Assembly (NCBI GenBank): GCA_005883175.1
Contig: VAYV01000027.1
Location: forward strand, 1 to 6,735
Reading direction: 5' to 3'
DNA from: Actinomycetota bacterium
Lineage (GTDB): Bacteria; Actinomycetota; AC-67
DNA length: 6,735 bases
The number at the start of each line of letters is the position of its first letter. The first letter of the stretch is position 1. The translations under genes and the position numbers were made by a program. Positions 1 through 5,460 of this stretch are shown piece by piece. The notes beneath the pieces were generated by a model. It was not told the origin of the DNA, did not search any database, and saw only the letters and a program-made list of their open reading frames with translations.

Positions 1-228
1 GAACCGGCTCCCGAATCGCTCTGCTTGCTTCCGGAAGCTCTCCATGAGCTCGGGACCGAGGATCCCGTCGGGGAAGCCGGGGTAGTTCTCGACGTCGGTC
101 GTCAGCATGAGCTGCCCGTACGGCGCGGCCCCTTCGATGACCAGGGGATTGAGGTTGGCACGCGCTGCGTAGAGCGCGGCGGTGAGCCCCGCCGGGCCTG
201 AGCCGATGACGATGACTTTTTCGGACAT
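1..228 (-). CDS. trxB: Thioredoxin reductase, N-terminal fragment (cut by window edge)
   Basis: This is the first 76 codons of an NADPH-dependent flavoprotein that reduces thioredoxin in the cytoplasm; the rest lies beyond the left edge. The visible part is the FAD-binding Rossmann start: a beta strand VIVIGSGPAG (residues 5-14, GxGPAG dinucleotide motif), then TAALYAARA, the acidic E32 that usually holds the ribose, and the GQL..T.D.ENYPGFP segment (residues 38-53) typical of TrxB. The redox CxxC motif would come later and is not visible. The ATG at 228 is chosen because it gives the normal TrxB N-terminus and has an AAGGAA ribosome site six bases upstream (240-235). It follows the anti-sigma gene after 72 bp, the only sizeable gap in the window. 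trxB next to sigM and its anti-sigma gene is the known actinobacterial order. Confidence 0.96.
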   Translation of the reverse strand, partial: MSEKVIVIGSGPAGLTAALYAARANLNPLVIEGAAPYGQLMLTTDVENYPGFPDGILGPELMESFRKQAERFGSRF

Positions 229-269
229 CCGCGGTTCCTTCCGAGTTACCGGGGAGGTTGCGTCAATCC

Positions 270-298
270 TAACGCAGGGTCGCGGAGCGACTCTTCCC
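270..298 (-). promoter_or_regulatory. Possible ECF sigma-type promoter upstream of trxB
   Basis: In the 72-bp gap between the anti-sigma gene and trxB, the minus strand carries GGGAAG (298-293), then 18 bases, then CGTTA (274-270). Actinobacterial ECF promoters of the SigR/SigH/SigM type have a GGAA-containing -35 box and a CGTT or GTT -10 box about 16-19 bases apart. The last base of the -35 box is G rather than the usual C or T, and the spacing is at the long end. A start site near 263 would leave a leader of about 35 bases before the trxB ATG. This is pattern matching by eye on a short motif. trxB may instead be transcribed by read-through from upstream. Confidence 0.3.
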
Positions 299-300
299 GG

Positions 301-1119
301 CTACTGCGGCGCGAGGAACAGGCGGATGTAGCAGTCCTTCTGCTGAACGACCCACATCTCGGTCTTGCTCTTGCCCGAGACGGTGACCGTGTAGATGAGG
401 AAGAAAGCGGGTGTGCTGTCGTACCGGCCGACGATGTACGCGATCGGCCGAGCGCTCCCGGTGTCCTTCGACAAGACGATTCGCTCGCAGCGCTGTATCT
501 GCGGGAGGTACCGACTCTGCTGGGACGTCGTCGCCAGACTGTTCTGCCCTTGCGTGCTTCCAGCTGAGCTTATGCCCCTATGACCCGTACCCGCTGAAGT
601 CGAGGGGCTCGGCACCTGCGCAGGAGCGGCGACGGCAAACAGGAATGACGCGAGGAGATCTTTCGCAGAGTGGCTCGTGTAGTTCCTGGGATCGATCTCG
701 ATCGATGGGATTGGCGGGGTGGCGAGGCCCGGAATGGCCCCTAATACCGGGCCAGCGTCGAGGGTCCCCTTCGAGCTGCTCGCCTCCGGCTTCTTGGTGC
801 TCGTGCCGGTCGTCGAGATCACCACGACCGCGACCGCGACCGCCGCTACGCCGCTCGCCGCGATCACCCAGCGCCGGTACCGCTCGGCCGGCTTCCGCCG
901 CGCCTTCGTGATCGCCGCGCGCAACGCCCAGGACTCCTGCTCGGAGGGAGCCGGCGACGGCAGCGCGCGCATGTCCGCAAGCGTCGCGCGCAAGGAGCGC
1001 AAGGTCGCGGAACACTGCGAGCAGCCTGTGAGATGCTGCTCGAGATCGTCCCGGTCGGTGCCGGTCAGCTCACCGTCGACGTAGGCGGAAAGCTGCTCGG
1101 GATCTGGGTGTGTGCTCAT
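301..1119 (-). CDS. Membrane-anchored zinc-finger anti-sigma factor (RsmA-like position)
   Basis: This 272-aa protein should bind and silence the ECF sigma factor encoded just before it. Residues 7-40 form a zinc-binding anti-sigma (ZAS) domain with the diagnostic Hx3Cx2C motif: H29, C33, C36, in HLTGCSQC. A helix to about residue 75 would contact the sigma factor. A basic stretch (ARRKPAERYRR, 73-83) precedes one membrane helix at about 84-102, giving cytoplasmic-in topology. Outside lies a low-complexity Ser/Thr/Gln-rich linker (about 110-205) and a small C-terminal domain (about 206-272) that I do not recognise; it contains two cysteines, C211 and C263. The ATG at 1119 overlaps the sigma stop codon (ATGA), with AAGGAAGG at 1130-1123. 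The gene holds the place of the SigM anti-sigma factor in M. tuberculosis (Rv3912), but the outside domain was not matched to it. Confidence 0.88.
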   Translation of the reverse strand: MSTHPDPEQLSAYVDGELTGTDRDDLEQHLTGCSQCSATLRSLRATLADMRALPSPAPSEQESWALRAAITKARRKPAERYRRWVIAASGVAAVAVAVVVISTTGTSTKKPEASSSKGTLDAGPVLGAIPGLATPPIPSIEIDPRNYTSHSAKDLLASFLFAVAAPAQVPSPSTSAGTGHRGISSAGSTQGQNSLATTSQQSRYLPQIQRCERIVLSKDTGSARPIAYIVGRYDSTPAFFLIYTVTVSGKSKTEMWVVQQKDCYIRLFLAPQ

Positions 1120-1724
1120 CGTCCTTCCTTTAGAGGCTCCGGACCTTCCGTGGGTTCCGTCTCTTCCGTGGATCCTGTCTCACGGAGATGCCCGAGGAGC
1201 GCGGCCATCTCCATGCGCGCGCGATGCAAGCGGCTCTTGACCGTTCCGACCGGGATGTCCAGCGCCGCCGCCGTCTGCGCGTAGTCGAGATCTTGCAGAT
1301 CATGGAGGACGAGAACCGCGCGATGATCGGCGCTGACGTGCAGCAGTGCGCGTTGGACCTCCGCCGCGCGGGCCGCGCGGGCTGCTGCATCCTCCGGCCC
1401 GACCTCATCGCTCGGACGCTCGCCGGCTTCCTCGATCGGCTCGGCGACATGTCGCTTGCGTTTCCGCAACATGTCGAGCGATGCGTTTACGGCGACACGG
1501 TGGAACCACGTCGACAGCTGTGCGTCACCTCGGAAAGAACGGAGCGCGCGCAGCGCGCTTAGGAAGACGTCCTGCATCGCGTCGCGCGCGTCCTCGACGT
1601 TCCCGGTCATGCGAAGCGCGATCGCGTAGACACGCTGCTCGTACCGCTGGACGATCGTGTCGAACGCATGCGAGTCGCCGCGCGCGAACTGCTCGACGAG
1701 CTCACGATCTTCTGGGTCGGCCAT
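1116..1724 (-). CDS. sigM: ECF RNA polymerase sigma factor (SigM-like)
   Basis: This 202-aa protein is a group 4 (ECF) sigma factor that directs RNA polymerase to a stress regulon. Sigma region 2 spans about 21-92: F21..IVQRYEQRVYAIALR, then the region 2.2 core DARDAMQDVFLSALRALRSFRG (45-66 area), STWFHRVAVN and the basic LRKRKRH. A variable linker (93-120) is followed by region 4 (about 121-173), with DLDYAQTAAALDIPVGTVKSRLHRAR as the helix-turn-helix. There is no region 3 and no long C-terminal sensory domain, only a short acidic repeat tail. The ATG at 1724 gives the usual MADPEDRELV-type start; it lies five bases after the alr stop and has no clear Shine-Dalgarno site, so coupling to alr is likely. 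The order with anti-sigma and trxB downstream and murJ upstream supports SigM by synteny. The regulon is not visible. Confidence 0.93.
   Translation of the reverse strand: MADPEDRELVEQFARGDSHAFDTIVQRYEQRVYAIALRMTGNVEDARDAMQDVFLSALRALRSFRGDAQLSTWFHRVAVNASLDMLRKRKRHVAEPIEEAGERPSDEVGPEDAAARAARAAEVQRALLHVSADHRAVLVLHDLQDLDYAQTAAALDIPVGTVKSRLHRARMEMAALLGHLRETGSTEETEPTEGPEPLKEGR
1123..1130 (-). promoter_or_regulatory. Ribosome binding site of the anti-sigma gene, inside the sigma gene
   Basis: AAGGAAGG lies three bases before the ATG at 1119, within the last codons of the sigma factor gene (Leu-Lys-Glu-Gly-Arg-stop). Together with the ATGA overlap it fixes the anti-sigma start and suggests translational coupling, which would help keep the regulator and sigma factor in balance. 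Confidence 0.7.
1143..1178. repeat. Imperfect 18-bp tandem duplication in the sigma factor C-terminal tail
   Basis: Two adjacent 18-base copies, 1143-1160 and 1161-1178, agree at 13 of 18 positions and share the core CTTCCGTGG or its TTCCGTGG part. On the coding strand they give two six-residue units, GSTEET and EPTEGP, in an acidic tail outside the conserved sigma domains. It looks like a small in-frame tandem duplication in a disordered tail. No regulatory role is visible. Confidence 0.45.
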
Positions 1725-1729
1725 CGCGA

Positions 1730-2803
1730 CTACACGTCGGCGACGGCGACGCGCTCGATCGACGGATCGACGAGCAGCCTTCGTCCCGGCACCCGCCCGA
1801 TCGAGCCTTCCTCCACGTCGGGGATCGAGGTGACGTCGACCGTGACGAGCTGCATCCCGATCCGCCCAACGACCGGCGCGCGCCTCTCGCCGAAAAAGAC
1901 GGCGCGCGGGGACTTCCTCACGCCGGTTGCGCGAGCGGCGACGCGCCCGGCCACGCGGGCAGACTCCTTGACCGACTCGGTGCGCGCGGCCGGCTCGAGC
2001 AAGAAGCCGTCGACGTATCCGACGGGGAGCGTCGCGACGCGTGTCGCACGCTTCGCGCGCCACTCCGAGCCGTAGCCGACGGTGGCGCCGGCCGGGATCG
2101 TTCGCACGGCGATCACACGCGCGTACCACGCGAAGGGATCGCGCGGCGTCCACGGCGCGCGCGCCCCTGGCGGGTCCTGCCCGCAGAGCAGCGTGCCGAC
2201 GCGCACCATGTCGAACCGGGCGCGCGGAAGCGCGAGCGTCGCGGCGGAGTTCGCTGCGTGCACCGGGGCGGAGATCCCCGCGGTCCGCAGCGCGCGCACA
2301 ACGCTTTCGAACCGCGCGAGCTGTCCGGGACCCGAATGCCCAGCAGCATCGGCGAAGTGCGTCCATACCGAGCCGAGCGTTGCGCGCGCACCAACCGCCC
2401 GAGCAGCGTCTACGACGTCCTCTTCCGAGAGGCCGAGCCGTCCCATGCCGGTGTCGACGATGAGATGTGCGCGCGCGCCGGCCGGGACGTTCGCGACCTG
2501 AGCGGGGGAACCGACGCTGATCTCGCAGTCGAGCTTCATCGCATTCCTCGGATCGGTGACCGGCGCCAGGATCAAGATGCGCGCGTCGACGCCGGCCTCT
2601 CGAAGCGCCGTGGCCTCTTCGATGCGCGTCACCGCGAGCATGGCTGCCGTGCGTGCGAACGCGCGGGCAGCGATGACCAGCCCGTGGCCGTAGCCGTTCG
2701 CCTTGACGACCGCGCAGACGGGGACGCCGGCGTGCGCGGACACCAAACCAAAGTTGTGCTTCAGCGCTGAGACGTCGACCTCGATCCACGTCGAGCGGTC
2801 CAT
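1730..2803 (-). CDS. alr: Alanine racemase, PLP-dependent
   Basis: This 357-aa enzyme interconverts L- and D-alanine in the cytoplasm, supplying D-Ala for the peptidoglycan stem peptide. The PLP lysine is K34 in VVKANGYGHG; the TIM barrel continues through DTGMGRLG (R122, the residue that contacts PLP and substrate), H149 in THFADAAG, HAANSAA (182-188) and VRVGTLLCG (R201). The second catalytic residue, Tyr, is Y244 in TVGYGSEW, and VGYVDGF (261-267) follows. Oddities: the usual carbamylated lysine before DTGM is isoleucine (I115); the GRxCMDQ motif reads GRIGMQL (313-319); and the C-terminus is short, without the common TINYE-type segment. The core catalytic pair is intact, so I expect activity. 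The ATG at 2803 directly abuts the femAB stop, with GGAGG eight bases upstream. An Alr between femAB and sigM is unlike the M. tuberculosis order. Confidence 0.95.
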   Translation of the reverse strand: MDRSTWIEVDVSALKHNFGLVSAHAGVPVCAVVKANGYGHGLVIAARAFARTAAMLAVTRIEEATALREAGVDARILILAPVTDPRNAMKLDCEISVGSPAQVANVPAGARAHLIVDTGMGRLGLSEEDVVDAARAVGARATLGSVWTHFADAAGHSGPGQLARFESVVRALRTAGISAPVHAANSAATLALPRARFDMVRVGTLLCGQDPPGARAPWTPRDPFAWYARVIAVRTIPAGATVGYGSEWRAKRATRVATLPVGYVDGFLLEPAARTESVKESARVAGRVAARATGVRKSPRAVFFGERRAPVVGRIGMQLVTVDVTSIPDVEEGSIGRVPGRRLLVDPSIERVAVADV

Positions 2804-3874
2804 CTAATCGGCCTCCGCGGCTCCGCCTTTGAGCTTCCGTCGAAGTGAGATCGCCGCCGGCGCAACCTTCCGCCACAGCGTGTACCAGCCGGGGCGGAAC
2901 GGAAGATCGAACTCGCCGGCGTACTCGACATAGCGTGCGCCGAAGCCTTCCTTGAATCGGTTCAGCCCTGCGATGTGCTCTTCGACGGCCCGACCTTCCT
3001 GCACAGGCGAGACGCCTCGGAAGTCGTAGATGCGATATCCGTTCTCGGCCGCCCATCGGATCGCCGTCCATTGGATGAGGTGGTTCGGCATCACGTTGCG
3101 GTGCTCGTTCGACGAAGCGCCGTATGTGTAGATCACGCGCTCGCCCATCGCCATCAACAGAATGCCCGCGATCGGTCCGCCTTCGTAGTCGGCCATGAAC
3201 ATCTTGAGCAGCCCTCGCGGCTCAAGCTCGGTCCACAGCTTCTCGAAGTACGAACGCGCGCGCACGACGAAGCCGTCCCGGCGGGCCGTCTCTTGCAAGA
3301 TCGCATAGAACGGGCCGATGTCTTCGCGGCGCGCTTCGCGAACCGAGACGCCCTTCCGCTCGGCGAGACGGATGTTGTAGCGCCACTTGGATTTGAATCC
3401 TTCGAGCACCTTGTCGAGCCCGGGGCTGAGGTCGAGCACCATCACGGCCGTCGGTTGAACTCCTCCGAACGCGCCGCTGCGAACGCGCTCGAAGCCGGCT
3501 TTCTCGAGGGCGACCGATGCCTCAGATCCCGCCTCGATCGGCGGATCGCACTTGAGCATGAATCCGCGGCCCGCACGACGCCTGATCTCGCCGATCAACG
3601 CGTGCAGCGCCGCGGTGTCGGTGTAGTCGAGAACCGGACCGCGCGGCGCGTAGAGCAGTGGCGGGATGCCCCTCGCCGGCTGGGTACGAAGCACAGAGCA
3701 CGCCGCGCGCGCCCGCCCCTCGTCGTCTTCGACGAGCAGCCGGAGCGGCTGCCATCCGCTCGCGCGCTTTACTTCGCCCCACCCGTACGACTGCATGACG
3801 TCGGCGAGAGGCGAGGCGGAGACAGCAGCGTCGTAACGATCTCGTTGATCGGCGGAAACGGCGATGACGCGCAC
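2804..3874 (-). CDS. FemAB/FemX-family lipid II aminoacyltransferase (peptidoglycan branching)
   Basis: Counting from the GTG at 3874 the product has 356 residues. Proteins of this family move an amino acid from aminoacyl-tRNA to the stem peptide of a peptidoglycan precursor, making interpeptide branches or bridges. Two tandem GNAT-like folds are visible. The N-terminal one holds QSYGWGEVKRASGW (28-41) and LLYAPRGPVLD (73-83). The second holds KWRYNIRLAERKGVSVR (163-179), YTYGASSNEHRNVMPNHLIQ (249-268), IYDFRGV (282-288) and GLNRFKEGFGARYVEY (303-318). These are the best conserved parts of the family. There is no signal peptide; it should act at the inner face of the membrane, before MurJ export. 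The added amino acid cannot be told from sequence. An in-frame GTG at 3913 (369 aa) overlaps the preceding stop as GTGA, matching other junctions here, and is a real alternative start. The frame is also open upstream into the pseudokinase gene because of a frameshift there. Confidence 0.9.
   Translation of the reverse strand: MRVIAVSADQRDRYDAAVSASPLADVMQSYGWGEVKRASGWQPLRLLVEDDEGRARAACSVLRTQPARGIPPLLYAPRGPVLDYTDTAALHALIGEIRRRAGRGFMLKCDPPIEAGSEASVALEKAGFERVRSGAFGGVQPTAVMVLDLSPGLDKVLEGFKSKWRYNIRLAERKGVSVREARREDIGPFYAILQETARRDGFVVRARSYFEKLWTELEPRGLLKMFMADYEGGPIAGILLMAMGERVIYTYGASSNEHRNVMPNHLIQWTAIRWAAENGYRIYDFRGVSPVQEGRAVEEHIAGLNRFKEGFGARYVEYAGEFDLPFRPGWYTLWRKVAPAAISLRRKLKGGAAEAD
2812..2816 (-). 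promoter_or_regulatory. Ribosome binding site of alr, inside the end of femAB
   Basis: GGAGG lies eight bases before the alr ATG at 2803 and within the last codons of the FemAB gene, whose TAG stop touches the alr start. This fixes the alr start and indicates that the two genes are co-transcribed and probably coupled. Confidence 0.65.
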
Positions 3875-3880
3875 GCCGCG

Positions 3881-3886
3881 AGCATA
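3881..3886 (-). promoter_or_regulatory. -10-like box just before the FemAB GTG (possible leaderless start)
   Basis: TATGCT on the minus strand (3886-3881) fits the TANNNT -10 pattern and lies six bases before the GTG at 3874. That is the spacing seen for leaderless transcripts, which are common in Actinobacteria. No good -35 box sits at 17 bases; GTGACC at 3913-3908 leaves 21. Neither candidate FemAB start has a strong Shine-Dalgarno site, which makes a leaderless start worth considering, but a six-base match can arise by chance. Confidence 0.22.
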
Positions 3887-3909
3887 CCCGCCGGGGCGCG
3901 CGGCCCCGG

Positions 3910-5086
3910 TCACGGGGCGTAGAAGCGGATCTCGTTGACGGTCGCGCTGTACGGGTAATTCGCGTTGGTGTTGTTCGCGGCCAAGTGGGTGATCCAAAGC
4001 AAGACGTAGCGAGCGCTGGTTCCGGCCGGAAGCATGACGGTTTGAACGCCGGATCCCGCGATGATGGGTTTCACGAGCCGGGTCGAAGATGAGCCCGACC
4101 CCCTTCTTGCCCCCGACGTCCGCCGTCGCGTAGTCGAGTGTCGACCACGCGCTCGCCTGATCGCCGTCGTACGCGTCGGGGACTTGCTGCGGGTTCTCGC
4201 TGCCGTTCCCGGGGCGCGGGTCGAAGTCGCGCGCGCCGGTGATCTCGAGGGCAGCCGTCTGAGCGGAGGCCGACGATGACGGTTGAGCCTTCTTCTTCCC
4301 CAGGTTGTTCGCGAACTCGACGCCGAGCGTCAGCGCGAGGATCGCCAGCACGACGACGATGATGACGGGGACCAGCCACCGGAACTCCGCGATCGCGAAC
4401 CGTGGCTCCTTCACATCCTTGGGAAGCACGCGCGCGAACGGCGCCAGCGACGACTCGAACTCGTCGAGGCTCGGGCGCGCCGTCGGTTCGGTGGAGAGCG
4501 CGCGCGCCAGGAGTTCGTCGATCTGCACCGGAACGCCTCGGCGCTTCGTTCGCGCGCGCACACCCTTCTCGGGCGGGCTCCCCGTGATCATCTGATACAT
4601 CAGTGCGGCGAGCGCGTACCGGTCGGCATCGGCGGGGATCGGGTCCTTCTCCGGCGTTCGGTATTCCACCGGCTGCTCGGACGAGAGATCCACTTTCGGA
4701 TTCGCGCGCGCCGTGTCGGCGGCGCCGGCGGCAAAGATCTTCGCCCGTCCTTCTTCGTCGAACAGGATGGTGGACGGCGACAGCGACCCGTGCCAGCTGC
4801 CGCGTTCGTGCAGCGAGAATGCAGGCTGGTCGCCGATGTCGAAGACCTGGAGCAAGCCGGGGCCCCCGATCTGAGCGGTGCGTGCCGCCGCTTTCTGGAA
4901 CGCGCGCCGCGTCGTCTGATCCGCCGCGAACGCGGGGTGCAGGAGCTGCACGAGGACCGCTCGGTCCAGCACGCGGTCGCGCGCGAGCCAGACGGGCCCG
5001 AGCGGGCCGACCCACTCGTTCCGCTTCAGCGTGTAACGGTCACCGAGGACGTCGCCCGGCGCCGGTGGGGGAGTCTTGGGGGTCAC
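3910..5086 (-). CDS. Membrane-anchored pseudokinase with discoidin-like outside domain (frameshifted)
   Basis: This is a Ser/Thr kinase fold that has lost catalysis. Residues 15-220 follow the Hanks fold: glycine-loop equivalent WVGPLGPVWLARD (25-37), catalytic-loop equivalent HGSLSPSTILFD (99-110), YRTPE (142-146) and DRYALAALMYQMITG (155-169). Lost residues: the ATP lysine is Q47, the HRD aspartate is S101, its Lys and Asn partners are S103 and T106, and DFG is AAG (119-121). A membrane helix at about 237-256 leads to an outside domain (about 279 on, DGDQASAWSTLDY) resembling F5/8 type C domains. At about 4080 the frame is lost; the domain resumes one base over for 56 codons (ARYVLLWITH, TVNEIRFYAP) to a TGA at 3912-3910. 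The GTG start at 5086 overlaps the previous stop. The pair of domains matches the part fused to MurJ in M. tuberculosis MviN, where the pseudokinase recruits the FHA protein FhaA. Without correction it reads on into femAB (2804-5086). Confidence 0.8.
4066..4090 (-). other. Frameshift junction in the pseudokinase outside domain
   Basis: Upstream of this point the kinase frame reads sensibly to GKKGVGLIFD; downstream that frame becomes Arg/His-rich nonsense (ARETHHRGIRRS...), while the neighbouring frame reads RLVKPIIAGSG and on to a proper domain end and stop. One base must be dropped, or two added, to restore the phase. No long homopolymer sits at the junction; the two runs of five G (4114-4110 and 4103-4099) lie before it and are read correctly. 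The domain also seems short of some 35 residues here compared with what I know of related domains, so a deletion of 3n+2 bases is more likely than a one-base slip. Real mutation and assembly collapse cannot be told apart from this sequence. Confidence 0.75.
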
Positions 5087-5460
5087 TGAACGGTGCCGTC
5101 GTGCGTCGAGTCTGCGGTGGCGAATCGCTTGAGGAACCCGATGTGCTGGATGACGAACGTCGAGGCCTTCTTGCGGATCGTCACCTCGACGTACGTTCTG
5201 TCCCGGCTTACCGAGAAGCGAACAACGGTCGTATGGTCCTTGGCCGCGACCTGGTCGGCGGCTGCGCGCGCCTTGCTCTCATCCTTGGTCGACGCAAACA
5301 CGTTGCCCGCCTCCGACGCCGCGTCGATCGCAACGCGGTCGGCCGTTACCTTCGCGACGATGATCGCACCGGTTTCAAAAGAAGCGAGGGCGACGATCGC
5401 AAGCATGAGGATGAGCTTGAAGATCCAGCCGAGGACGATGCCCCCGCGCGCGCTCCTCAC
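5083..5460 (-). CDS. Small single-pass TadE-like membrane protein
   Basis: The product has 125 residues. A hydrophobic helix at about 8-35 (IVLGWIFKLILMLAIVALAS, then E29) is followed by an alpha-helical stretch (AKVTADRVAIDAASEAGNVF, 36-55), a short helix with ARAAADQVAA (65-73), a beta-rich part (TTVVRFSV, YVEVTIRKKAS) and the end STFVIQHIGFLKRF. That layout, with an N-terminal helix, a small residue-rich helix ending in EAG, and a C-terminal VxVxKxAST..hxIGxL segment, resembles TadE/TadG-type pseudopilin-like proteins of Flp pilus clusters. No other pilus gene is visible, so a role in the MurJ complex is equally open. The GTG at 5460 overlaps the murJ stop (GTGA) with a G-rich ribosome site at 5475-5467; the stop overlaps the pseudokinase GTG. 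The family call is tentative; that it is a real gene is well supported by the overlaps. Confidence 0.72.
   Translation of the reverse strand: MRSARGGIVLGWIFKLILMLAIVALASFETGAIIVAKVTADRVAIDAASEAGNVFASTKDESKARAAADQVAAKDHTTVVRFSVSRDRTYVEVTIRKKASTFVIQHIGFLKRFATADSTHDGTVQ

Noticed and set aside
279..291. Small hairpin GTCGC-TCC-GCGAC after the anti-sigma gene, as a possible terminator
   Set aside because: The stem is only five base pairs with no T-run after it, so it is not a convincing terminator.
1346..2770. Long plus-strand open frame (474 codons) opposite alr and sigM
   Set aside because: The translation is Arg/Ala/Asp-rich with no recognisable motif, and it lies opposite two confidently identified genes. 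It is a high-G+C antisense shadow.
1725..3071. Minus-strand extension of the sigma factor frame upstream through alr to a 651-codon frame
   Set aside because: The extra residues are Arg-rich and out of frame with alr; the true sigma start is the ATG at 1724, where the conserved ECF sequence begins.
2975..3922. Plus-strand open frames opposite femAB and the pseudokinase (including 4283-5550)
   Set aside because: They have low-complexity Arg-rich composition, no ribosome sites of note, and lie opposite identified genes.
4099..4114. Two runs of five G as the cause of the pseudokinase frameshift
   Set aside because: The reading frame remains sensible through both runs (GGKKGVGLIFD); the phase is lost only after them.
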